Assembly: GCA_029207755.1 (NCBI GenBank)
Contig: JARCOQ010000016.1
Location: 4,779,001-4,843,000, forward strand
Source of the DNA: Chamaea fasciata
Taxonomy: Eukaryota; Chordata; Aves; Passeriformes; Sylviidae
Direction: 5' to 3'
Length of the DNA stretch: 64,000 nucleotides
Below are positions 21,721-32,915 of the stretch, in pieces. Below the pieces are notes generated by a model, which was given only the letters and a program-made list of their open reading frames with translations, was not told the DNA's origin and ran no database searches. The position numbers and the translations under genes are program-made. How positions within the stretch are numbered: position 1 is the stretch's first letter; each line of letters starts with the position of its first letter.

Positions 21721-24227
21721 GTGCAGTGCTCTCAGAAAAGAAGAAAATCTTAGGCTGTCTCTGTTGTAAGATGATGATTCTGAGTTCGCTTTTAGTGTCT
21801 GGATGCCCAGCTGGAGCAAAGAAACTGTTGAGACAGTGAAACCGCAGCACTTTATACCCAGTTCTGTTGCTTTTGATCTTCTTCATTTTGGTTGATGCAT
21901 TTGGCACCTGTGGCCAAATATAAGCAGTGACAACAACACCATCAAATGAAAAATAAGTGAATTTTGACCTATGTCTGGGATTTGCAGAAACTGTTGGAAG
22001 ACATGACCAGCACCAAAGGACATTTCTTGAGGAAAATCCTGTAAGACTCTCATTTTAATAGCATGTAGCTCTGCCAGTCTCATTGCAGAAACATGAGAGC
22101 TTTCAATTTAAAATGCTCTCCTGCACACGAAGTACTTCTCCAAACCTGTCACTTCTCAGGAGGCCCTTTCTCAGGCAGTCTGCATTTTAAATTGAGCAGT
22201 TATGACAGTTTTCACTGCAAAAGGGAACAAATTAGTGAAAGCAGAATATATAGGAACTCAGTTACAGGAGCAGCTAAACAACAGTAACCTGCTCCTGGGA
22301 AATAAACGACTTGGATTTTTGCATTGACCATCCATAGGAAGAAAAGAAAGTCATGTAGGACTAAACAAGCACAGCAGCTTTGTCCCTAACGTAATGAGTT
22401 ACAAAATGGCACAAGCTGAGATCATTAATCCTGAATTTATTGACAAGTTTGAAAGCCCTAGGTAGATATTTGTTAGAAATTCAGCTGACAGTGCAGCCTG
22501 CTCCTTTGCCTACAGTATTTTGAAGCCCTCTGCAATTTTAGATATGTTTGTTTTCCCATCATGTCTCTGAGACAGGGTGACGTGGATCCCAGTTTTGGGG
22601 ATGGGATATTGAAGCTCACAGGCAGGTGTGCTGGGAAATGACTTGAAGCCAAATTTTCACTGGCTCACCTCCATGCCCCTTCCTCCTTTGCAGTCAGCTG
22701 CACTTGCAGAGTGGACACTGCTAATTTCATATTGCAGGTTTTTTTCATGAATTCAAGGCTCGGTCTGTGACTTGCTGAGCACACTAGAATGGAATGGTTA
22801 GGAAGGAGCTTTTTCACTAATCTGCTTTTAGAGTCCAATTTTCACATCTGAGTCTTATGATAGAAGATCAAAGTCCCTCATTAGGGGACTGAATCCAATA
22901 TTTAATACACTTAATGCCACTTTATATACTCACAAGATAGTCTGCTTTCCGTATAAAACAACATCCAAGCTTCTTGTGACACTTAATGAAGGGACAAGGA
23001 GTGTTTTTAAGCCCTAATTTTCCATGCTGTTACATGGTGGTGGAGCACGACTGACTTCAGTAGTTGGAATGTCACACTAGCAGCCTGTCAAAAGCAGGAT
23101 CAGTCTCCTCTGCCTTCCATGAGGGGATACAGAAGTATCCTTATTAATGCATCTGTCTTTCAAAAACTGTGCTGTGATATCCTGCACCAGCATCTTTGGG
23201 ACATCCAGGACTTGGGGAATGTCAAAACTAAGGATTTGAGTGCACACTGTTGCTCTGTAAATTGTATTGGAACTGATTGACCCATCAATCTCTATTATTC
23301 AGCCACTGGAAACAAGACACGTACTTCTCTTGGGGATTTACCTGGAGTGAGATCAAAAGGAACGTGCTTTCTCCCCTTCCTGCATAAAGGTTCAAAATTT
23401 GTTTTGACCAGTGGTGTTGAAAATAAATAAATGTATCTATCATGTGACCTGAATAACTCGAGTGATTCCCTTGTGATTAAGGCGGGAAGCGTTTGAAACA
23501 TGAAAAGTTGCACCCGTGTTCAAATGAGAGAGGCCCTGGTTAATTATTTAGAGCAGCCGAAAGCTCATCAAAAATTTAACTAAGATATATTTCTCTATGA
23601 TTGTGCAGGCACCACAATGTGCAGAAATGGAGGCTTTAACTCTGTTAAATGAAACCCTTGAGTTTTCACCTCCCAGCTTTCCATTCCAGGCTCGGGGCAG
23701 GAGTGGCGGGGGGGGGAAATGTATCCTTTTCTCCCATCCCCTCTCTTCCCCAAGCTCCTTCAGAAAATTGCCTTTGGCAGCAGTGATGCACATTAGTGAG
23801 GTGGATTTAAATAGCACACCCTGGCAAATAAATAGCTTAAAGCTTTGGAACTGCTGCTGGAGGGGGTGGCCTTGGCCCACAGCAGGATGGAGCTGCAGCT
23901 TTCCAAGGCTAAGACCATCCCTCCTTGGTAGGCAACGTCAAACACAAGCCAGGCTGCAGCAGGTCCCCATTCCTCTCCCATCTGTGGTGTGGCTGCTAGT
24001 CCTGAACTTGGCAGAGCCTGAGGAAGGGAGGGAAAGCATGGACTGTCTTCTCAGTGTCCTGTAGAGTAGTTAATATCCATATTCCCTCTCCCTGTAGCAC
24101 TGGCAGGAATGTAAGTGTTCTTGGTGAAGGTGAGGAGGGGATTTTACAGGCTCAGAATAAGCCCCAGGGGTGACAGTTCCTTGGTTTTCCACCCATCATT
24201 GTGGGATAGGTGCTGCACTGAATGACA
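21721..24227. other. Non-coding DNA, nothing recognised
   Basis: About 2.5 kb of unique-looking sequence. A run of 9 G occurs near 23709-23717. An open frame of about 155 codons at 23597-24064 (plus) has no recognisable domain and is overlapped by an open frame on the minus strand. Confidence 0.55.
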
Positions 24228-24410
24228 TCTCTTTTTCTGTTTCTCTTTGGACTGTTTTTCCTTTTTCTTTTTTCTAATTTTTTTTTTAAATTTTATTTTA
24301 TGTGCTTTTTTGATTTTTTTGGGGTGTTTTGTTTTGTTTTGTTTATGGGGTATTTTTGTTGTTGTTGCTGCAATTTTTTTTTGTTTCTTTTTTGTTCTTT
24401 TTTTTTGTTT
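24228..24410. repeat. T-rich low-complexity tract
   Basis: About 180 bases dominated by T, with (TTTTG)n near 24327-24345 and TTG triplets. The Lys-rich minus-strand and Phe-rich plus-strand open frames are artefacts of composition. It might be a long A-rich tail of a minus-strand retroposon whose body is no longer recognisable. Confidence 0.85.
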
Positions 24411-25080
24411 CTCCCATTGACTCAATTCCCACACATGAGAAGCCAAAGCTTTGCAGCTCACAGACTGTTTAAAGCTCCCTCCAGCTGAGGTTTCCCTGTC
24501 CAGAGGTGAGTGCAGCTGCAGGAGCAGCTCTGCAGAGAAGTCTCTGCCACCCCAGTGAGCAGCAGGGACCCACAGACCTTGAGCCTCTCTTACATAGCCA
24601 GTGCTGCAAACTGGATGCTGTTTTTAAGCAATTTAGTTCAGATCTCACCGATTTTGTGCACACTGCCTCAGAGCTGGGTCTGGGCCGTTGCCCTTTTCTT
24701 TGAAGTCCATTGCATTTGTGAATTTCTTTGATCACTGCTGTGGAAATGATGGAAATGTTTTTCTCACAGGTTTCTATGCACACAGGCATAAAGAGGGCTG
24801 AGAACTGCAGTGAAGGTGAAATATCTGACCTTATCTTGACTTGGTTAAGATTAAAGTAACATTAAATAGGCCAAAATTATGTCCTAAGTACCTTGAGAGA
24901 CCGATGAGGAGGGAGGAACTGTATTCTACTTCTATCAATATACTCAATACTTAAAGAGCTTTGCCACTGAGCTTAGTGAGTGTCGGGGATTTAAAAATGC
25001 CAGACACCACCTTAGGATTTCTAAGGCATCTTGTGACACTGAGCTTCCAATGATGGCACTTTATACCTAATATTCCCAGA
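24411..25080. other. Non-coding DNA, nothing recognised
   Basis: Separates the T-rich tract from the purine microsatellite. Overlapping frames up to about 106 codons show no domain. Confidence 0.55.
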
Positions 25081-25083
25081 GGG

Positions 25084-25478
<395 letters not shown>

Positions 25479-28400
25479 TTATTTTTTCTTTTCGGACCAT
25501 CTCTGAGCAGAAAGGTCACAAAAACCAGCAAATGGGGTTTCCTGCAGAAGTCCTGATCTTGCTTTATTCTCCCATATTCCTGGAGCTTCCCAGAAGTGCT
25601 CTCTGCACTGAGCCACTGGAGAGAAAGAAACAGCCCTGTCCCAGCTGCCTGTGCTGATTTGGCTGATTTCTTAGTCCACACAGCTTTGTTATAAAAACTT
25701 AGTTAGGAAAAAAATCTCTGAATCCTTGTGTATAGTTCCTGTAAAAGGCATTCAAAGTTGAGAGGTGATCAGCCAGAGAAACAGTGATGGGAATAATGTG
25801 GAAACTGCTGGAGAAGTAAATAAAGGCATTTCTTACTTACCATTACCTCAGCCTGTGGTGAGCCAGCTCACAAACCCCACTCATGATCATCTTCTCTGGA
25901 AAAGATGAGAAAGGAACAAAAAAAGGATGGTGAGCAAGAAAACAAGGTGAGTCTAGAAAGAAGAAATGGTCCATGCAAGAATGAACATCAGGCTCTCTGG
26001 GCTTTCAAACCATGAAAGATACTGAGAATACTAACATGGAATAATTCTTCATCCTTTCTCGCAGTACACGAAATACTTTTTACGCTGAAAAGGTTTTTGG
26101 CGAATAGCTAAAATAAACCCCCAAAATCAAGTGGAATATTTTGAGGCTTTGCAAGTGGTAACTAGGGAAAGACTCTGCACAAGAGTAGGGTTTTCATTTG
26201 AAGTATCACTGTATATTTTGATTCCTTTGTCTCAGTTCATGATATAATGGAGCATAACTGATGTAACTTGGCTTGATGTGTCTCCTCGTTACACGCACTG
26301 GAACAATATCTGCAGAAACATTTGAAATTACACATTTTTACAGATATCTATTTAAAGGCTCAGTAGCTTCAAACAAGCAGAGCACTTAGGCATACTTTAA
26401 AGGCTTATTTCCTGCAATCATGCATGGGTCATGGCTTAATCCTCATCAGAAAGCACTCTTTGGGATCCTGATTACAGGAGGGGGCAGTGAAGGAAGGACA
26501 TGGAAAAGCAAAATTAGCAGAGTTTTCAAAAAGAACTCAGAGATCTTGTACCCAGACAGTGAATCTTTGATGCTAATTTGGAAGAGAGCTGATTTTTTAG
26601 AATTCTGAAGGAGGGAACCCAAGAGGCAAAACAAAGTTGATGATTCAAAGTGTCTGTTAGGAGAATGAATGTCAGTGCTCAGCACTGTGTGACCATATGT
26701 GACAAAAAGGTCAGGCTTTGGAAGAATCAGCTGTCCTGGCAGGGAACAGACAGTCTAATGGGAGAAGCTGCTAAATCCAGTATTTCTCCCTAAATTACTG
26801 AATTTCTCTAGTGCTTTTTAGTATGGTTTTTAACAAAAAGGCAGGTCTATGAATTATTTTTGAGTAAAAAATGATAGGGTGGCTTTGCTTCACCTGGTAC
26901 TTCTGTCAAATGAGATTGGGTGTGAAAGGACCCTGTGTTTTTTTACCTGAGAGAGGTGGGAATCCAACAGCTTTCTGCAGCAGATAGAAACTTGATTCTG
27001 TGCCACTTTAAATAAGTTAAGCAAATAATTACCTGTGAAGAAACTGCTCAGGGAGAAAAATGCCAAATATAATAATACATACATGTGCTTTTTTGCACTT
27101 TTAAACAGAATGCTCATTACAGTACACAGCTGTATTCAAGAACTCCCCAGTCACACACATTTTCTGCATACACTCTGTGCAGTGACAAATTAATAGAGTA
27201 TCCATTTGGTAGATATTTAAAAAACCTATAACCATTAATTCGAGGTCTGTGAATAGATAGCAGAAATCTGTTTATTCCTTTCAAATACACCTAGCTGAAG
27301 TGTCAAACATCCAGATTTCTTAAGTAATTTAGTTTGTGAAAAATGGATATTTGACAGTTGAACAGGAGGCTTTTGTATTTTAAAAGTATGAGGAAGAGAA
27401 TTTCCTTTGCATTCACAAATCACTGAGATGCCAATGTTTCTGCAGTATGGGGTTTTAAAGATGCTCTGCTATTACAAACTTATTATTAAGAATTCTTCCA
27501 AAATGTCCTGAGATGTGCTCATGCTCATTATTGGAAGGACTTCCCCATCTCCTTGTACCTTTCTGCTTAAAGATTTTTTTTTCAGTGGATGTTGTTTGCA
27601 GAAGCCTCCAGGCTGCTCTTGTTCGTGCTGGCAGAGTGACCTTGAACTGGTCAGGCAAAAAAATGGAGGGAGCACAAATCCTGCCTTCATTCCTACCCTT
27701 TGTGCTCCAGTTATTGTCCATTATCTCCCCTGACACTACTTCCAGAGACTGAGCTGTAGTTTTCCTCCCCCTCCACATTTTTACCTGCTGCCTGGTGATA
27801 TCCAGAGCTGTACCCATGGGTTCCACCTGCACTGAACGCTTGGCTCTGGGTCACATTTATGGAGGGCAGCAAGCACAGGCAGCATTTTAAAGCCTATTTA
27901 ATAATTCCAGTAACTCAAAATTTGACTTGAGCCTGAGTTGTTTACCTGTAAGGCAGGAGGATTCTGCTTCCAGGGGGGTTCTGGCCTCTTCCACCCAGTT
28001 GTTGAAGGTGCTACTGAGCAGCAGCAGAGGCAGCGTGAGAAAGAGAAACTTTTCCCAGTGTTGTAAAAATAAAGGAAAATTTCGGGAGGTATTTCAGCTG
28101 TTCTGCAGGACTGTGAGGAGTAACCAACAGTTCCAATGGTCATAAGGTGAGGACAGAAAGGTGCTGGCTGTGATGCGGTGACAACCACTGGCTTTGTGTG
28201 CATTTCTGCACATGCTGAGAGCCCTGAGCTGCTCTGGCTGCTCCTCCAGCACTGCCCAAACTGTCCCTGATGGATTCCTGGTGCAAGATTTGGCGTCCCA
28301 CGATGTCACAACTGTGGCAGAGGTATTTCTGCTGCAAATCCCGCAGGAAATGCTTGAGATGATTTGTCTCAGACCATCACCGTGATCTGCCTGCATTAGG

Positions 28401-28972
28401 CAGGGTGCAAGGCTGTGCCTGGGTGCTGTGAAGGTGCTCTCTGAACTCCAAGAGTGTTGATGGACTCTTGTCTCACTTGTGTTTACAAGCCTTTCATAAG
28501 TGGAGAAAAAAACCAAAAAAAGGCCAAGGTGCACATTTTATAATACTGGTTTGTAAATTCAAGATTCAAATATTTTGATTTCTGAGATGGAGTTTAATCT
28601 CACTCCTGCGAAAAGCCTATTTCTCTCTACCTGTTACACTCAGGAGCACTTCTGCAGATGAAAACCAACTTTCCATCCTGCAGCCTCCCACAGACATATG
28701 CATGCACATTATGTCCCATGTTTAATTGCCTTTCAAAACTGTCTTATCTTGGCACGAACTTGTCTTTGGTTTATCTCTGCTCAGGATAAATGCATACCTA
28801 ATCTTATTACTGGATGCACTCAGAGCAGACAATCTCATTAATAGCCACCCTTGAGGGATTTTTATCCATGGATCAATTTCATAATTGGAACACAGCTACA
28901 TAATATATAAATATATCCCTTCAGTGGCACAGCAGTTCTCAGGCTGTTCAGTCTTGCACATATCAGGAGGAG
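25479..28972. other. Non-coding DNA, nothing recognised
   Basis: About 3.5 kb with no gene. Frames up to about 146 codons (minus, 28094-28534) have no recognisable domain. The stretch 28700-28920 has several GATA-type words (TTATCT, GGATAA) and TAAT cores but no firm element. Confidence 0.55.
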
Positions 28973-28994
28973 AAAAAAAAAAAAAAAAAAAAAA
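28973..28994 (+). repeat. Poly-A run (22 A)
   Basis: Uninterrupted A run preceded by AGGAGGAG. It could be the tail of a plus-strand retroposed sequence, but no recognisable body lies upstream and no target duplication is evident. Confidence 0.85.
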
Positions 28995-29146
28995 GAATCC
29001 AGGAAGAAAGAATGTATTTTTAAAATGGAGATTCTTCTTGGAAGCTTGTTAGGTTTTCAGATCACACCACAGGCTTACAAGCTTGATTTGTCAGGTTCAT
29101 GATTGTAAGTGGATATGTGAGTTCTATCATTTTGAGCCTGGATAGT

Positions 29147-29176
29147 CACTAAGAATAGTTTTGCTTATTCTTAGTG
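29147..29176. other. Perfect 11-base-arm hairpin
   Basis: CACTAAGAATA (29147-29157) and TATTCTTAGTG (29166-29176) are exact inverted repeats around an 8-base loop. Outward pairing continues for about two more pairs if G-U is allowed, so it is too short for a typical microRNA precursor. In 64 kb a hairpin of this size may occur by chance. Confidence 0.6.
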
Positions 29177-30439
29177 GCATTGCATTCTGTATGCTGTTTT
29201 TTGTTGTAGCATATAGAATTCTATAATGGGAAAAACCTATCATGTTAGCTACATATCATTTTCTAAAGCAGCAGGAGCCATGCAGCTTTTAAGAATTAAA
29301 TTATATTCATTTATTCAGTGACTGCAAAATACCCTGCTAAGAGTGTAATAGCTTAAAGGCTTCCTAATCAACTTTACTTCATCATTAAATAATTATGCTT
29401 TGTGTATCTGAACTACACTTTCGTCACATCGCATATACAGGCTGGTTAGTGAGTATGAGTCATTACCAGGGCTGAGTGAACCATTCATAATTAAACCTGA
29501 ACCAAGCAAAACTGCCTGGTTTTGAGTTGTGTGAAGCTTTCAGCATGTCTGGGCTACCTTTCCAACAAACTTCAGCTCAATTATATCCAAACCCCAGCAA
29601 GATGAAACATACATTTACTGCACAGACCCAAACCACAGCAAGAGCTGCTCTTTGGAGTTTGGTTGGTTTTGCCCTCACCCCTGTCCTTCTGGCAGGATCA
29701 TTACACCTCTGATACAAAGGGATTAATTTTCTTTCTCCCTCCCCCTCTGTAGGCACACAGTGAGGCTCTTCGAATACAAACACAAGAAATCAGTGAGCAA
29801 GAGTTACAAAGTTTTACCTATTTGCGGCTGCAAGTCATGCAAGTGTACACAAGGTTTTCCATGATGACACCACTGGGTGCTATGAGCCAGCTGGTCAAAG
29901 TGGGAGAGAAATTACTGCCGTAATTCAAGAGGTGAATAGTGATACCAGTGATAAAGATGATAATTCAAAGAAATAGCGAGAAGTGTATGTTCATGTGTTT
30001 TGATTATCAGCAGATCCCAGGCCCCCCAGAAAATCAAACATCCCCATCAGCTGCCCACAGCCCTCTTTTGATGTTGCCAGCAGCAAATCATCCTGTCTCT
30101 GCTGGTGTGGTGGGAAACAGGCTGCACTGAAAGCAGAGACGTTCCTGGATGTGTTTTCTTGTTGTGGGGCTTTGCTGCTGCAGGGCTGAGGACAGGCTGT
30201 GCTGTGCTGTGCTCATCCAAGAGGCAGTGCTCTCAATCCAGATCTCAGGAGATAAAAGGGCCCCATACTGGCAAAAAAGACACCCAGTTTAAATTGTGAT
30301 GACACCTCACCATCAGACTGACGTCCTCAGGGACAGGGGGGAATACCTGCTGCTTGCTGTTTGCAAATCAAATCAAAACCAGAGCCACATTTCAAACAAA
30401 ATTGCTACCCAAAGCACATGGGAAAAATGGAAGTGTTGG
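29177..30439. other. Non-coding DNA, nothing recognised
   Basis: Mixed unique-looking sequence with AT-rich parts near 29280-29500. No gene, repeat or RNA gene recognised. Open frames are under 70 codons. Confidence 0.55.
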
Positions 30440-30650
30440 GAGGACAGTTGATTGATAGGGAGATATCTTTGGAGCGCACCATTCAATTGCATCATTTATA
30501 TTTCATTAAGCATGAAATTATGTTTATAATTGTATTGGACAACTCTGCGAGACACATTAGCTCAGAAGCCCAGACTGAATTAAAACAATTATTAATTATT
30601 ACTCTGTTTTTTTCATTTTTAATGAAATTATGCTTCTGAATTCAGAGTAC
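30440..30650. promoter_or_regulatory. AT-rich enhancer candidate with duplicated palindromic motif
   Basis: Two related 22-base units occur at 30501-30522 and 30611-30632, each with TTTCATT, a 4-base centre and ATGAAATTATG. They match at 19 of 22 positions and lie exactly 110 bases apart. Each contains the inverted pair TTTCAT...ATGAAA, so each can be read as a dyad site. Between them is a TAAT-dense run near 30588-30602. The arrangement resembles paired POU/homeodomain sites in developmental enhancers. The function is inference, while the repeats themselves are seen directly. Confidence 0.35.
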
Positions 30651-31729
30651 TGGTGAAGGTGTCTTACTTCAATTCACAAAAATATCACTTTGACTGGCTA
30701 TTGTGTAACTGAGAGGATAGGTGTGGGTGTTATTTAATGCAAACACTGTTTCATCCAGGGATGCACTGTGTGTAATCGACATGGAGAATGGAGATTCCCT
30801 GCTCCAAAATGGACAAATGGTCAATGGCAGGGAGATGGTGCAGCAGCCTCAACAGCAGGGGAACCCGTGATGAGGAGACCAAAAACATAAGAGGAGTTTA
30901 TAAAAGAATAGTAATATAAAAACCCCAAACTCTGCCAAAAAATGATGGGAAGCAGGAAACAATCCGCAGCCTCGGGAGGTGTGAGAACACAGCAGGAAGC
31001 ACCACAGAGGGCGGCTGAGGGCAGGTATCACCTGGTAGCTGGGATCTGTGCTGGGAGGGAGTTACAGCCCAGTGTAACCTCCCTGCTTTGCTGCGCCTTC
31101 AGCCAGCTCCACCACAGCTGGGGATGGTGTGTCCCAGTGCCAAAAGGGACATAAATGGCAGCCAGCCCTTCTTCCTGGGATCATCCACAAACCCCTGTGT
31201 GATGGAGAGGGAGTGATGGCTTGCAGCAAAGTAGGACATTTGTCCAGAAATCGGAGCTGAGAACTTTTATTTCATCTAAAATCTACCAAGACTATGGCTC
31301 CCTGTTACACTTTTCCACTTCATCCAGTGATATTAATACATATTCAAGAATCCCTGGGACTTCAAAAGGCCATACGCACCTGGTGCAAGAGCTGTAGGAT
31401 GTTTCCTGAGGTGTTGCAGGTGTGGATGACTTACATTAAAAAATACTCAAAATTTTACACCAGTGTCATGGCATACAAAATGTTCTTCAGTTCACCTTCG
31501 TGTATTTTTCTGTAGCTTTCCAGCTTTCACACTTTTTCTGCTAATGATTAAGCATCTCGAGCACTTTGAAACAAAGCTGTTCACCTTTAGATATTTTTTC
31601 CCTCTGTACAAGAAGAACAGATTCCTTGCTGGCATTTATCTTCCAACCTGCTCTCTGGCACCCCGACCAAAAATATTTTGAAATACGTTCCTTTTCATCT
31701 CGGGAGCTTGTGCGTGCCACACAACCCAC
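30651..31729. other. Non-coding DNA, nothing recognised
   Basis: No gene identified and frames are under 75 codons. Composition shifts from AT-rich to moderately GC-rich around 30940-31160, where a few CpG remain. Confidence 0.5.
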
Positions 31730-31744
31730 TTTTTTTTTTTTTTT
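31730..31744. repeat. Poly-T run
   Basis: Fifteen T on the plus strand, closely followed by a second T run near 31757-31768. Simple low-complexity DNA. Confidence 0.85.
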
Positions 31745-31794
31745 ATTTAAAGGCTGATTTTTTTTTTCCTGCTTCTCCTATTCTGCTTTCTTCT

Positions 31795-32135
31795 CCTCTG
31801 TGTGCCGCTGACCACATGGTTTCATTCAGCGAAACAGCCGATTGTGAAATTAGACAAACACTTTGACTTTGCCGCTGGCTTTCGTGGCTGCTGTACCTCT
31901 GAAGGCTCCACTCACCTCTAATTACATGTCCATCGAAATCCTGCGGAGAAGGAACAGTGTAAATCATTAGCCCTCCTAAATGAATGTGCAGCTGAGTAGC
32001 TAACAAAGGGATTAGCGCTTGACAGGGGAAGCGTTGCACGCTGAAGGAGAGGGTCAGGGGGTGACTGCCTATTACACAGAAATAATTGCCACCCAGCGCT
32101 GGGGGAAGCGGTGTCCGCAGGCGGTGTTGGCTGCA
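31795..32135. promoter_or_regulatory. CpG-retaining block, regulatory candidate
   Basis: CpGs occur regularly (GCCGCTG twice, CAGCGAAAC, TTCGTGG, CATCGAAATC, AGCGCTT, GCGTTGCACGCTG, CAGCGCTGGG, AGCGGTGTCCGCAGGCGG) although the stretch is only moderately GC-rich, unlike the CpG-poor flanks. An open frame of about 133 codons on the minus strand (31743-32144) spans it but starts in a poly-A context and has no recognised domain. CpG retention together with a TCTAATTACATG homeodomain-type core suggests a constrained or unmethylated element. Conservation cannot be tested here. Confidence 0.3.
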
Positions 32136-32689
32136 GAGAAGCATTTCCTCTCAACTCTTACCCCTCTGCCTAATCTGCCTCTGCACAAATCAAGGGGAGG
32201 AGCTGAGAGCTGGGGAGCATGGAAACGGGTGCTGGAAATGCAAGATGGTTTGGAGCCCAAGGACTCTCCTGTTGGACGCAGAGCTTCCACTCCTAAATAA
32301 AACCTGTCCTCTTCTGTTTTTAAAAATACTGCTTTGCCTAATCCTCCATTGCCTTCATATGGTATGTGGCTTTATGCAAACAGTTAGTTTTGAGCTTGGG
32401 AGGTTTTTTATATCTTTATCAAAAAGAATATATAGACACAGTGCAAAAATGTCTTCTTGCCCTACCTAACCCTTCCTTATTTAAAAGCACTTTATGATTC
32501 AGGACAATATTCACACTGCATCGAGCCCTCCATAAATTAAGGCGTCCCCAGACAACTAGTATTTTACCTTTTTAAGAATACAGCTCTTACTCATGGAGTG
32601 TAACAGATCTGTAAGCTCTGTGGCCACAAAGGAGGAACACCAGTGGAGGATCTCAAAATGCAATAACAATTATTAGATGCAATGTGTGG

Positions 32690-32915
32690 CTGAGTTAGGG
32701 GATCGTGGTCACCGCTGTCACTGCGGTGCTGCTGTCAAATTGGGCTTGCTGGAAACATGCCACCACATTAGCATAATGTGGCGTGGAATATCCTGTTTAG
32801 CAATGAGAGGGATCTTACAGCTAGGAAAGATTCTGGGTAAGACTTCCTGCTGGAATAAATGCTCATCACTCCTCATCGCAGCTGTTGTCATTCAAATGCG
32901 CTGAGATTCGCTCCC
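32690..32915. promoter_or_regulatory. CpG-retaining block with POU/homeodomain-like dyad
   Basis: The block contains about nine CpG and two inverted repeats. One is CACCGC...GCGGTG at about 32710-32728. The other is a perfect 8-base dyad CCACATTA-GCA-TAATGTGG at 32763-32781. The dyad centre ATTAGCAT is the complement of ATGCTAAT, a POU-octamer variant. An enhancer role is inference. The dyads are seen directly. Confidence 0.3.

Noticed and set aside
23597..24064. Plus-strand frame of about 155 codons
   Set aside because: Crosses a G-run, has no domain and is overlapped by a minus-strand frame.
24144..24488. Lys-rich and Phe-rich frames
   Set aside because: Artefacts of the T-rich tract at 24228-24410.
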